Shown here one piece after another: positions 46,625 to 56,020 of a DNA stretch of 64,000 bases. Below the pieces are notes generated by a model that saw only the letters and a list, made by a program, of their open reading frames with translations, had not been told where the DNA came from and made no database searches. The number at the start of each line of letters is the position of its first letter. Position 1 is the first letter of the stretch. The DNA is taken from positions 1 through 64,000 of the forward strand of contig NZ_JAOQNX010000019.1 in the NCBI RefSeq assembly GCF_025961575.1, read 5' to 3'. A program made the position numbers and the translations under genes. Source of the stretch: Rhodoblastus acidophilus. GTDB lineage: Bacteria > Pseudomonadota > Alphaproteobacteria > Rhizobiales > Beijerinckiaceae.

Positions 46625-47306
46625 GACAGGCTCCCGAAGTTTTCAAGGCGTCGGCCTCGGCGGATTGAGCGTCAGCCTTCATCTGCGCGCGGCGGCGCAG
46701 GATGGAGAACAGCAGCAGCCAGCCGGCCATGACGAAGAACCCGCCCGGCGGCAGCACCATGACCACCCAGGGCTGGAAATGCTCGCCGAACAGCGGAATG
46801 CCGAAGAAGGCGCCCGCGCCCAGGATTTCGCGCACGCCGCCGATCATCACCAGGCTGAGGGTGAAGCCCAGCCCCATGCCGATGGCGTTCATCGTCGCCG
46901 CGACGGGCGGAGTGCGCGCCGCATGGGCCTCGGCGCGGCCGAGCACCAGGCAGTTCGCCACGATCAGCTGGATATAGGCGCCCAGCGCCTCATAGAGATC
47001 GAGGCTGATCGCCTGGATGGCGTAATCGGTGACAGTGACGAAGGTGGCGATGATCACGATATAGGTGGCGATGCGCACCTCCTTCGGGATCATCTTGCGC
47101 ATGACCGAGACCAGGAAGCAGGACGCCGCCAGCACGAAGGTGGTCGCTATGCCCATCGACAGCGAATTGATCGCGGAGACGGTGACGGCCAGCGTCGGGC
47201 ACATGCCGAGCACCATGACGAACACCGGATTGCGCTTCCACAGACCTTCGGTGAACTCCTCCCAGGTGCTGGGCGGCGCCATCAGGGACGAAAAGGACTC
47301 GCTCAT
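46614..47306 (-). CDS. rnfE: Rnf complex membrane subunit RnfE
   Basis: Six-helix subunit paralogous to RnfA. Key motifs: VMVLGMCPTLAVTVSAINSL, VSVMRKMIPKEVRIATYIVI, and IVANCLVLGRAEAHAARTPP with the conserved cysteine. The C-terminal 30 residues are cytoplasmic and basic/acidic. Length 230 is normal. It overlaps rnfG by four bases and rnfA by 11, so the subunits are translated in step. Confidence 0.95.
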   Translation of the reverse strand: MSESFSSLMAPPSTWEEFTEGLWKRNPVFVMVLGMCPTLAVTVSAINSLSMGIATTFVLAASCFLVSVMRKMIPKEVRIATYIVIIATFVTVTDYAIQAISLDLYEALGAYIQLIVANCLVLGRAEAHAARTPPVAATMNAIGMGLGFTLSLVMIGGVREILGAGAFFGIPLFGEHFQPWVVMVLPPGGFFVMAGWLLLFSILRRRAQMKADAQSAEADALKTSGACHGA

Positions 47307-48013
47307 GGCTTCTCCAATCGGTCGATTTTGGGAACGAGGCGCGGCAGCAGCACTTGCGCCGCCTCATTAATGCCCTTGCCCACGGCGCGGGACGTGATGG
47401 TGGTGCCGGAGATCGCGTCGATCTGCCAGGGTTGGCTCTTGGTGCCGTGCTTGACCACCTTGACCTCATTGGCGAGCGAGGTGAGGTCCTCGTTCAGCTG
47501 CACGTCGAGCGCCTTGAAATTGGCAAGAAAATCCTTGTCGGTGAGGATCTTGTCGCCGATGCCGGGGGTTTCGCGCATGGAGACCACGCCGATGCCGACG
47601 ATGCACTGGCATTCCTTGCGGTAGCCGAACATCACGCGGACGATGTCGGCATAGCCCTTGGCCGCGCCTTCCGCCGCAATGCCGTCGAGCCGGCCCTTCT
47701 CGTCATAGGCCGCATAGAAGCGGATCGCGCCGGTCGGCGGATCGCCCTCGCCGGCGGGGACGATGTCGCCATTGGCGAGCGCCAGGAAGGGTTTGACCGT
47801 CTTGGCGTTCGGCAGCACCTTGACCACCGCGCGCTCGGAGGCGAGACGGCGGTTGTCCTTGGCGCGGTCGAGCGTCAGCAGATAGCTGGCGACGATGATC
47901 AGGCCGCAAACCGCCGAAACGACGCTCAGCGCGCGCAACAGGGTGAAGGTCGGCGTCGCATGCGCCAGCGCATCCGTCGGTTGCGGCTGCGAAGTGGTGT
48001 CCGGCGCGCTCAC
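47303..48013 (-). CDS. rnfG: Rnf complex flavoprotein subunit RnfG
   Basis: Periplasm-facing subunit with one N-terminal helix (about 25-47) and a covalently bound FMN. The flavin attachment region reads DAISGTTITSRAVGKGINEA; the threonine in SGTTITS is the expected ApbE target. The 236-residue length and FMN-binding domain fit RnfG/NqrC. It overlaps both rnfD and rnfE by four bases. Confidence 0.92.
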   Translation of the reverse strand: MSAPDTTSQPQPTDALAHATPTFTLLRALSVVSAVCGLIIVASYLLTLDRAKDNRRLASERAVVKVLPNAKTVKPFLALANGDIVPAGEGDPPTGAIRFYAAYDEKGRLDGIAAEGAAKGYADIVRVMFGYRKECQCIVGIGVVSMRETPGIGDKILTDKDFLANFKALDVQLNEDLTSLANEVKVVKHGTKSQPWQIDAISGTTITSRAVGKGINEAAQVLLPRLVPKIDRLEKP

Positions 48014-49050
48014 GCTTTCGTCTCCTTGGTGGGGGCTGTGCCGAAGGCCGGCGGCTGGGTGACGCGCTCGATCATTGGCGTCGCCGCATTGCCGATCAGG
48101 ATCGCGTACATCACGCCTTCAGGCAGGCCGCCGGAATAGCGGATGATCACGGTCAGCGCGCCGATCAGCGCGCCATAGAGCCACATGCCCCGTGGCGTGA
48201 CCGGCGAGGTCACCATGTCGGTGGCCATATAGACCGCGCCGAGCATCAGGCCGCCGGAGAACAGCACGAAGCCGGGCTCGGGGAAATGCTGCGGGTTGAG
48301 CGGATAGAGCGCGGCCGCGAGCAGCGCGGCGCTGCCCAAAACAGCGGCGGGAATGCGCCAGTCGAGATAGCCGCGCCACGCCAGATAGGCGCCGCAGGCC
48401 AGGATCAGCAGCGGCGACGGGCCGACCGCCAGATGGCCCGACAGCGAGGTCAACAGGTCCCAATTGCTGGCGAGCACGCCTTCGAATTTCCAGCGGGCCA
48501 GCGGCGTGGCGCTGCTGACGCCGTCGAGATGCGAGGCCGCCCAGGCGGTCGTATCCGCCGGGGTCATGAACGGCAGCGCGAGGCTCGACGGGATGAACTC
48601 GAAGAACCGGCCCGGCATGAAGGACGGGGTGTAGGTGGCGATGGCCGTGGGGAACGCCGCCTGGGCGAAGGCGCGCCCGACCAAAGCCGGGTTGAACAGA
48701 TTGTGGCCGATACCGCCAAAGATCGCCTTGCCCAGGCCAATGGCGACGAAGCCGGCGACGGCGCCCATCCACAGCGGAAAGCCGGCGGGAAGGGTGAGCG
48801 CCAGCAAGATGCCGGTGATGGTCGCCGACCAGTCGCCGAGATCGCCGGACTGCCGGCCGAGCCGCAGGAAGAATTCTTCCGCCGCCAGACAGGCCGCGGT
48901 GACCACGACCAGCGAAGCCAGCGCGGAAATGCCGTATTGCCAGATGTAAAAGGCGCAGATCGGCAGCAACGACCACACGACATTGCGCATGATCTTGACC
49001 ACCCCAGAGTCAGCCTTGATGTGGGGCGCGGACCGGATTTCGACGCTCAT
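48010..49050 (-). CDS. rnfD: Rnf complex flavoprotein membrane subunit RnfD
   Basis: Multi-helix subunit with covalent FMN, related to NqrB. The start MSVEIRSAPHIKADSGVVKI at 49050 overlaps rnfC by four bases; the frame upstream lies inside rnfC. The flavin site is in DGVSSATPLARWK. GGIGHNLFNPALVGRAFAQA and MATDMVTSPVTPRGMWLYGA are hallmark RnfD segments. Length 346 is normal. Confidence 0.95.
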   Translation of the reverse strand: MSVEIRSAPHIKADSGVVKIMRNVVWSLLPICAFYIWQYGISALASLVVVTAACLAAEEFFLRLGRQSGDLGDWSATITGILLALTLPAGFPLWMGAVAGFVAIGLGKAIFGGIGHNLFNPALVGRAFAQAAFPTAIATYTPSFMPGRFFEFIPSSLALPFMTPADTTAWAASHLDGVSSATPLARWKFEGVLASNWDLLTSLSGHLAVGPSPLLILACGAYLAWRGYLDWRIPAAVLGSAALLAAALYPLNPQHFPEPGFVLFSGGLMLGAVYMATDMVTSPVTPRGMWLYGALIGALTVIIRYSGGLPEGVMYAILIGNAATPMIERVTQPPAFGTAPTKETKA

Positions 49051-50396
49051 GCCGCCTTCTCCGGCTTGCCGCGCAACACCTGTTTGGCGACGCGGAACTG
49101 CTGCACCAGCGGAATGTTGGCGGGGCAGACATAGGAGCAGGTGCCGCACTCGAAACAGGCGCCGAGCCTGTAATTGTCGGCCATGGTGTCATACTGACGC
49201 TTGGCCGCGAGCATGCCGAGCGTGGACGGATTCAATCCCATCGGGCAACTTTCAACGCACTTGCCGCACTTGATGCACGGGAAACTCTTTTTCGATGGCG
49301 GAGCCTCGAGGTCGCGGGCGCGGAACACCAGAATGCCCGAGACGCCCTTGGTGATCGGCGCGTCGAGGCAGGCGACCGCCTGGCCCATCATCGGGCCGCC
49401 GAAAATCACCTCGACGCCCGCTTCCGGCGCGCCGACATAGTCGAGCAGGAAGCGCAGCGGCGTTCCCATAGGCACCAGATAATTGCCGGGGCGCGTGACC
49501 GCATTGCCCGCCACGGTGATGACGCGCTCAATAAAACCGCGTCCGCGCGGAGCGAGCGCGCCCATATAGGCGAGCGTCGCGACATTCTGCACATAGGCGC
49601 CGACCGAATAGGAGCGCGCGTCCGGCGGCACCTCGCGGTTCAGCAGGGTCTTGATCAGCATTTCGCCGGCGCCCTGCGGATATTTGGTCGGCACGGATTC
49701 CACCGTGACTTCGCCGCCGGGCGGCAGCGCGGCGCGCAAAGCCTCGACAGCGTCGGGCTTGTTGTCCTCGACCCCGATAATGGCGCGCGGATTTTTCAAC
49801 AGGCGCCGCGACATGGCGATGCCCTTCATAATGTCCTTGGCGCGCTCGACCATGATGCGATGGTCGCTGGTCAGATACGGCTCGCATTCGCAGCCGTTGA
49901 CGACGAGCATATCCACCGGAAACTCTTTCGGCACCCGCAGCTTGGCGTGGGTGGGGAACACGCCGCCGCCCAGACCGACAATGCCGGTGCGCTGCACCGC
50001 CGCGATCAGTCCGGCGTCATCGACCTGATCGAGGTCCACCGGCTCCTCCCACTCGACGCTCTGCGGCGAGCCGGGGAGCGCGCGGATGATCACCGATTCC
50101 GTCCACAGCCCGCCAGAAGTCGGGTTGAGACGGATCGCCTCGACCACGCCGCTGACCGGCGCATGATGCGGCACCGAGACGAACCCGTCGGCTTGCGCCA
50201 GCGGTTGGCCGCGCACCACCTCCTGGCCGACCTTGACGATCGGCTTGGCGGGGCGCCCGACGTTCTGCGACAGCGGCACGATCAGGCGCGGCGCGAAAGG
50301 CACGCGCGTGATCGGCATGGCCGCCGTGCCCTTGTGCTCGGGCGGATGGATGCCTCGGGCGAAGGCCTCGCCGCGAAGGAAGGTGAAAAGTTTCAT
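49047..50396 (-). CDS. rnfC: Rnf complex NADH-binding iron-sulfur subunit RnfC
   Basis: Cytoplasmic subunit that binds NAD(H), FMN and two [4Fe-4S] clusters. The N-terminal RnfC motif GGIHPPEHK-like RGIHPPEHKGTAAMP, the nucleotide/FMN loop VGLGGGVFPTHAKLRVP, and the cluster motifs CIKCGKCVESCPMGLNP (about 370) and CFECGTCSYVCPANIP (about 410) are present. At 449 residues it lacks the long repetitive C-tail of E. coli RsxC and is close to the clostridial size. It starts 7 bases after nifJ; the GAGG ribosome site overlaps the nifJ stop. Confidence 0.95.
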   Translation of the reverse strand: MKLFTFLRGEAFARGIHPPEHKGTAAMPITRVPFAPRLIVPLSQNVGRPAKPIVKVGQEVVRGQPLAQADGFVSVPHHAPVSGVVEAIRLNPTSGGLWTESVIIRALPGSPQSVEWEEPVDLDQVDDAGLIAAVQRTGIVGLGGGVFPTHAKLRVPKEFPVDMLVVNGCECEPYLTSDHRIMVERAKDIMKGIAMSRRLLKNPRAIIGVEDNKPDAVEALRAALPPGGEVTVESVPTKYPQGAGEMLIKTLLNREVPPDARSYSVGAYVQNVATLAYMGALAPRGRGFIERVITVAGNAVTRPGNYLVPMGTPLRFLLDYVGAPEAGVEVIFGGPMMGQAVACLDAPITKGVSGILVFRARDLEAPPSKKSFPCIKCGKCVESCPMGLNPSTLGMLAAKRQYDTMADNYRLGACFECGTCSYVCPANIPLVQQFRVAKQVLRGKPEKAA

Positions 50397-50403
50397 CGAG
50401 GCC

Positions 50404-53400
50404 TCAATTGAACTTTTTCGCGCGGGCGATCAGTTTTTCGAGATTTTTCTCGCCGGCGTCCCAGGGCGTGCCGGGATGCACGCAGCCCGCGGCGCAACGC
50501 TCGGCGCTCTTGACGATATCGGCGTATTTCGCCCCCTTCGGGTTGGTCACGACCGCGAGCTTCGCGTCGTTATAGGCGAACACGCCGGGCGCCTGATCCA
50601 TGCATTCGCCGCAGGCGGTGCATTCGGGCGTATCGACATAGACGGGCTCGTAGTCCGGCAGGCCCTTGGCGGCAGGCGCGGCGGCGGGGGCCTCCGCGAC
50701 CGGAGCCGCCGCCGGAGCCGGAGCGGGCGCAGGGGCCGGAGCCGGCGCCGCCAAAGCGGGGACCGCCGCGGGCGCAGGAACCGCAGGAGCCGGCGCCGCG
50801 GGAGCCGGAGCCGAGGCGCCGAGGCTGACGCCCAAAGCGGCGCTGATGCTGGCGTTGAGGCGCTTGGTCAGGTCGTTGCGGACGCGATCGGCCACAGCGG
50901 CCTCGTCGAACGGCGGCTTGCCCACGACATCCTTGAGCTGGCGCCAGAACTGCAACCGCTCTTCGCTCGCCTTGACCAGCTCCTGCGCGACGATCAGGCG
51001 CATCAGACGGCCCTTGGGGTCGGTCGCCCAGATATAGGGGAACAGACCTTCGCGCTCGTCGGCGGGCAGCGAGATCAGCTCGGCCAGCGGAACCATGGAA
51101 TCGTTCCAGGTTTCCGGCGGCGCCTTGCGGAAATGCTTGGCGAAGCGCGCTTCCGTCGCCGCGAAATCGGCGAAGGTCACATGGGTGTGCATTTTGCCCT
51201 TGGCGCCGGACTCGTCGATATATTTCAGCACATAGGACGGCCAGTCGGAATCGACGGACGGGTTGCCCTTGAGGCTGACGGCGGAGGAGAAGGTCTCGCC
51301 CGCGTCGGGATCGTAGCGGAACAGCGGATAGGCGCGGCTTTCCACCGCCAGCTTGCTCTGCGCGATGCTGCGATCGTCGCCCACGCCATGTTCGGGCGGG
51401 CACACGGCATAGATGTTGAACAGGGCCGGACGGCGCGAGTTCAAACCGTCGATATAGCCTTCGAGCAGATGGGTGACATGGGCGATCGTGCTCTGCAGCA
51501 CGAAGGAGGAGCGGTGCGCCATGGCGATCAAGCTGATCTCCTTGCGGATTTCGCTCTTGCCATGCTGGGCCGCGCCATAGGGCGCCATATCCGACACCTG
51601 GCCGATGAAGCCCGACGTACAGGCTTGACCGCCGGTGTTGGAATAGACCTGCGTGTCGACGACCAGGACCTTGATCGGCTTGCCGGCCATCATCATGCGC
51701 GACAGGTTTTGGAAGCCGATGTCATACATGGCGCCGTCGCCGCCCAGGCTGACGACCGGCGGGCACAAATGCCATTCCTCGTCGGTGAACTGCTCGTAAT
51801 TGAAGCGGTTGAAGAAGTCGCGGTCGCGCTCTTCGACATACTGGCCTTTGAGCTCCAGTTCCGCCTGACGAACGGCCTTGAACCCTTCGGCCATCTTGGC
51901 CATGTGGCCCTCGAACAGGCCCATGGCGACCGACGGCGAGTCCTGGAACAGGTGCGAGGTCCAGGGGAAGGGATAGGGGTGGTAGGGATAGGTCGAGCCC
52001 CACACCGAGGTGCAGCCGGTGGAATTGACCATGCCCATCGAGGCGCGGCCGCGCTGGGTCGGCCCCTCGACATAGCGCCAGCGCAAATCCTTCAAGGCTT
52101 CCAGCAGTTTCGCGGCGCGCTTGACCCAGGCCGGGTCGAGCGGACGCGACGGCTTGCCGTCATTCAGCTTGTCGGCGAGCGTCGACAGGGTGAGGTCATG
52201 CGGCGCGGCCGAGTCCACCGCGCGCACCACGGCGCCGGTGTCCGACAAATCCACAGCCTGCGCCAATTCCAGCCGCATATGCTGTTCGAGATCGGTGATC
52301 AGCTTGTCCAGCTTGCCGATGAACGCCTTCACGCGGGGCTGCATCAGCGCTTCGACAGTGGAGGTGAACAGGTGGATCGCCGTCTTTTCGCCGCAGCCCA
52401 GGCAGGCGCCATCGCCGCAGGTCATGGCGTTGTAGTTGGCCTTGTCGAGCAGCAGGGTTTCGAGCGCGCCGACCTTTTCGTCGAGGTTTTCGATGCGGCT
52501 GAATTCCGCGCCGGTCGAGGGCAAGTCGAGCCAGAAATTCCAGTCGCGACGCAGGCTTTCGACGGACTCCTCGGTCTGGGTCTCCATCTTCAACGCGCCG
52601 TCGCCGCAGACGTCGACGCAGAGGCCGCAGGCCTTACAGGTCAGCGGATTGATGGTGATCGAGAACAGGCCGCCGGTCCCCGGCGCCTTCTTCTCGCGCT
52701 GGCGCCAATAGAGCGTCGGCGCGGCGAAATCGAACGAGCCGAGTTCGACCTTGAGCAGTTCGAATTCAGCCTCGATCGCGGCGCGCTCCTCCAGCGGAGC
52801 CTCGTCCAACACCTGGTCGAGCGCCTTGTCGATCAGCGGACGCACCGCGACATTGCCATTCGGGCCGATCAGGCCGCGCAGCTTGCGCTCGGCGGCGCGC
52901 GCCGAGCGGCGCAGATATTTGGTCGGCGTGCCCGAGCGCTCGACGCGGTCAAGCGCGGTGGCGAACACTTCGCTGACGCTGTTGACCAGGCCGGGAATCG
53001 CGCTGTCCGGACAGACCGTATAGCACTTGGCGCAGGCCGAACATTTGGAGGCGTCCCAGACCGGATGCTCGAAGCGAATGCCGGTCATGTCGCGGAAAAT
53101 GCCCGAGGACGCCGGAATCAGCGACGCGCCGATGAAGGGGTCGAGCAGATTGTCGCTGCCCTTGCCGGTGGCGTAGAAATGGCCGGTCTGCTCCCAGAAA
53201 CGGTGCATGTCGGCGACCGGAGCCAAGCTGCTGTCGCCTGCGGGGCAGCTCTTCAGCATGATCGGCAGATTGCCGCCCTTGGCCGCAATGGCGGGGACCG
53301 CGCCCACGGGCTTGTGGGTGATCTCGTGGATTTCGGTATAGCCGCGCTTCACCACGGTGAGGTTGTTGGCCACCACGCGCGCGCCCTTGGAGCCGAACTT

Positions 53401-55443
53401 GGCCTCAAGCTGCCTTTCAATCGCGGCGAACAGCGTCTCTTCGCTGAGGCCCGCGTTCTCCTGCACGCTCGACGCGTGGAAGAACGCGCCCTGGAAGGCG
53501 TTGCCCTGCATGCGCAGCTGCAATTCGGCGCTGCCGGCCTCTTCGCGGGCGATCTTGAAGGCGTCGAGATAGAAGACGCGCAGCTCGTTGTCGACGATCT
53601 GCTGCTGCGCCCAACGCGGGAACGAGGCCCAAGTGTCCTCGCCCAGATTGCTCTGGATGATGAACACGCCGCCCTTCTTCAGGCCGGACAGCGGGTTGGA
53701 ATGACCGAACACCGCCGGATCGGGCGACAGCACGACGTCGACATAGACATATTCGGAATTGACCCGGATCGGCTCCGGCGCCGCCGACAGATAATAAGTG
53801 GTCGGCTGGCCCTTCTTTTCCGAACCATATTTGGGATTGGCCTTGATCTCCCATCCGAGCAGTTCGAACAGGGTCATGGCGAGGTTCTTGCCGGTGGTGA
53901 TCGCGCCCCAGCCGCCGATCGAATGCATGCGGACGGTGATCGCGCCCTTCGGCATCAGATTGGGGTTCTCGCTACCGCGCACCACCATTTTCGTCGCGCT
54001 CGGATAGGCGCTCTGGAAGGTCTGCTGGTGCAGCTCGTCCTTGGGATGGCCGGGCTCGCGCGCCACATCCACCGACAGATAATAGAAGGAGCGTTTGGAG
54101 CCGGTCGGCAGCATGTTTTCGACTGCGCCGATCAGGCCCTCCGGCTGGAGGTCGCGCGACCCCAGGCCATAGCAGCCCGAATAGAGGCGCGGCATTTCAT
54201 GCGCGGCCAGCGCGGGATAACCGGGATGCGAGGGCGCGATGGAGCTGTTGGCGTCAAAGCCGTTTTCCAGCGCCTTGTGCAGCGCGGCGCGGACTTCGCG
54301 CATCAACGGCAAGTCTTCGGCCAGCGGCTGGTCGGTGCGCTCCAGCACGGCGACGCCCTTCTTGCCGCGCAGGATTTTTGACACGAGATCGCCGGGGAAC
54401 GGACGGAACATGGTGAGGTTGACCACGCCGACCTTGAGCTTGCGGGTTTCTCGCAGATAGTCGGCGACGGCCTCGGCCTGCACCACCATGCTGCCCATGC
54501 CGAAGATAATGTAGTCGGCGTCGTCGGTCTTGTAGCCGCTCACCCGCCCATATTTGCGGCCGGTCAGCTCCTCGAACTCCGCCATGCAGCGGTCGGCGAG
54601 CGGCTGCACCTCGTCGAAGAAATAAGGACGCTGCGCGGCGACCGCCTGCATATAGGCGTCCTGATTCTGCACCGAGCCCGAGGCCATGGGCACGTCCACG
54701 TCCCAGATGGCGGGCACGCGACGGCGCTTCGGGCCATAGAGCATGGCCTGCGCCTGAGTCGGCGTGTCGATGAAATCGTCGGGCTTACCGAGATATTCGG
54801 CGACGAGTTCGCGCTCAGGCAGGGTCACCGATTCGATCAGATGGGTGGTCAAAAAGCCGTCCTGACCGACGATGGCCGGGGTCAGCGACAGTTCCGCCAG
54901 CTTGCGCGCGATCAAGTTGAGATCGGCGGCTTCCGTAGCGCTCTTGGCCATCACCTGGATGAAGCCGGTGTCGTCGACGCAATGGTAATCGTCATGGCCG
55001 GCATGGACATTGAGGCTCGCCTTGGTGATGGCGCGGCAACCCATGTTCAGCACGTAGGGCAGACGCTTGCCCACGGTGGCGTAGAGGCTCTCGTGCATGA
55101 AGGCGATGCCCTGCCCCGACGAGAAATTGGTGGCGCGCAGGCCGGTCATTGCCATACCGGCGGTCACCGCGGCGGCGGCGTGCTCGCTCTCCGGCTCGAC
55201 GAAGATCAGGGGACGGTCGCTGACGTTGAGATGGCCGCTCGCGGCTTCCTCGGCCCAATATTCGCCCATTTGCGTGGAGGGCGTGATCGGATAGGCGCCG
55301 GCGGCGTCGGAGGCTTCGCGCTCGACATGGATGATCGCGGTGTTTCCATCCACGGCGTCACGGACACCCGGGTATTTCACCGCCTTCACCTCGGGAGCGG
55401 GGCTGGCGCCGGTCAGAGAGTCCATAATCTTCTTCAGCATCAT
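50404..55443 (-). CDS. nifJ: Pyruvate:ferredoxin (flavodoxin) oxidoreductase with fused C-terminal ferredoxin
   Basis: Converts pyruvate and CoA to acetyl-CoA, CO2 and reduced ferredoxin, possibly reversibly. In 1679 residues (the family norm is about 1170-1230): domain I from AYPITPSTQMGEYWAEEAAS, domain III near MHSIGGWGAITTGKNLA, two cluster motifs at C801/804/807/811 and C936/939/942/946, the proximal cluster pair C1014/C1017 with C1144 in NSTGCTSVWG and C1275, and the TPP motif GDG at about 1236. About 100 extra residues lie between C1017 and C1144. An Ala/Pro linker (about 1540-1592) leads to a ferredoxin domain with C1608, C1611, C1614, C1650 and C1654. The ATG at 55443 has GAGG seven bases upstream. 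It is the first gene of the rnf operon. Confidence 0.93.
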   Translation of the reverse strand: MMLKKIMDSLTGASPAPEVKAVKYPGVRDAVDGNTAIIHVEREASDAAGAYPITPSTQMGEYWAEEAASGHLNVSDRPLIFVEPESEHAAAAVTAGMAMTGLRATNFSSGQGIAFMHESLYATVGKRLPYVLNMGCRAITKASLNVHAGHDDYHCVDDTGFIQVMAKSATEAADLNLIARKLAELSLTPAIVGQDGFLTTHLIESVTLPERELVAEYLGKPDDFIDTPTQAQAMLYGPKRRRVPAIWDVDVPMASGSVQNQDAYMQAVAAQRPYFFDEVQPLADRCMAEFEELTGRKYGRVSGYKTDDADYIIFGMGSMVVQAEAVADYLRETRKLKVGVVNLTMFRPFPGDLVSKILRGKKGVAVLERTDQPLAEDLPLMREVRAALHKALENGFDANSSIAPSHPGYPALAAHEMPRLYSGCYGLGSRDLQPEGLIGAVENMLPTGSKRSFYYLSVDVAREPGHPKDELHQQTFQSAYPSATKMVVRGSENPNLMPKGAITVRMHSIGGWGAITTGKNLAMTLFELLGWEIKANPKYGSEKKGQPTTYYLSAAPEPIRVNSEYVYVDVVLSPDPAVFGHSNPLSGLKKGGVFIIQSNLGEDTWASFPRWAQQQIVDNELRVFYLDAFKIAREEAGSAELQLRMQGNAFQGAFFHASSVQENAGLSEETLFAAIERQLEAKFGSKGARVVANNLTVVKRGYTEIHEITHKPVGAVPAIAAKGGNLPIMLKSCPAGDSSLAPVADMHRFWEQTGHFYATGKGSDNLLDPFIGASLIPASSGIFRDMTGIRFEHPVWDASKCSACAKCYTVCPDSAIPGLVNSVSEVFATALDRVERSGTPTKYLRRSARAAERKLRGLIGPNGNVAVRPLIDKALDQVLDEAPLEERAAIEAEFELLKVELGSFDFAAPTLYWRQREKKAPGTGGLFSITINPLTCKACGLCVDVCGDGALKMETQTEESVESLRRDWNFWLDLPSTGAEFSRIENLDEKVGALETLLLDKANYNAMTCGDGACLGCGEKTAIHLFTSTVEALMQPRVKAFIGKLDKLITDLEQHMRLELAQAVDLSDTGAVVRAVDSAAPHDLTLSTLADKLNDGKPSRPLDPAWVKRAAKLLEALKDLRWRYVEGPTQRGRASMGMVNSTGCTSVWGSTYPYHPYPFPWTSHLFQDSPSVAMGLFEGHMAKMAEGFKAVRQAELELKGQYVEERDRDFFNRFNYEQFTDEEWHLCPPVVSLGGDGAMYDIGFQNLSRMMMAGKPIKVLVVDTQVYSNTGGQACTSGFIGQVSDMAPYGAAQHGKSEIRKEISLIAMAHRSSFVLQSTIAHVTHLLEGYIDGLNSRRPALFNIYAVCPPEHGVGDDRSIAQSKLAVESRAYPLFRYDPDAGETFSSAVSLKGNPSVDSDWPSYVLKYIDESGAKGKMHTHVTFADFAATEARFAKHFRKAPPETWNDSMVPLAELISLPADEREGLFPYIWATDPKGRLMRLIVAQELVKASEERLQFWRQLKDVVGKPPFDEAAVADRVRNDLTKRLNASISAALGVSLGASAPAPAAPAPAVPAPAAVPALAAPAPAPAPAPAPAAAPVAEAPAAAPAAKGLPDYEPVYVDTPECTACGECMDQAPGVFAYNDAKLAVVTNPKGAKYADIVKSAERCAAGCVHPGTPWDAGEKNLEKLIARAKKFN

Positions 55444-56020
55444 CTCAAGTCCTCGACGCGCGCACGCCACGCGGTTGATTTTTTACTATTCACAGTTTGA
55501 CCGAATTCATCTGCGACATAAGGGCGCACTACGGAATAGGCGCAGCCCGGGCCGTCAGGACGTACCGGTAGTGAAGAGCCAAGCTTTGAGTCAAGTTCGC
55601 CGAATTGACGCCCCGGCGCCATGACGACGATCAATTTTCCGGTTAACTTTAGCTTTATCGATGGGGCTGCCGCACTCGGGTCGCGAACGAGGGCGGCAAG
55701 CGCGCGCTTGCCGCCTCAAGGCCCGTTGCATGAGCCGAAGCAAGTCCGCCGCGCTTCAGCAACATTACGCATCGGAAGTCAGAAAGCACAAGCGCGGCCG
55801 TTTGCGGACCATCCTGGGAAAGGCGAAGCTAAAGCGCGGATTTGGCTGAGCAAACAAACCCGATCGATCCTTGCGCTTGACCTCAGCCATATTACTCATT
55901 GTTTATGCTGTGCTCTCCGTATCAGTACGCAAAAACAGCAAAATGAGCGTTTCACTTGGCGACCACATGGTGTAAGCTTCGAACGTTCACGATATTGTTA
56001 CACGCAGTCAGGAGCGCCGA
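55444..56020. other. Intergenic region with the nifJ-rnf promoter
   Basis: About 580 bases between the divergent nifJ operon and the 81-residue gene. The nifJ promoter should lie here. A minus-strand TTGACT is visible near 55593, but no good -10 or TTG-N8-CAA box accompanies it. A 39-codon basic frame (55730-55849, starting MSRSKSAALQQHY) has no clear ribosome site. Nothing else is recognised. Confidence 0.4.

Noticed and set aside
50233-54381. 1382-codon open frame antisense to nifJ
   Set aside because: It lies opposite the oxidoreductase gene, consists of Arg/Gly/Ala/His-rich low-complexity sequence and matches no family. It reflects the lack of stops in the antisense frame of high-GC coding DNA.
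55730-55849. 39-codon basic frame upstream of nifJ as a small protein gene
   Set aside because: No ribosome site at the expected distance and no recognised relatives; left as part of the intergenic description.
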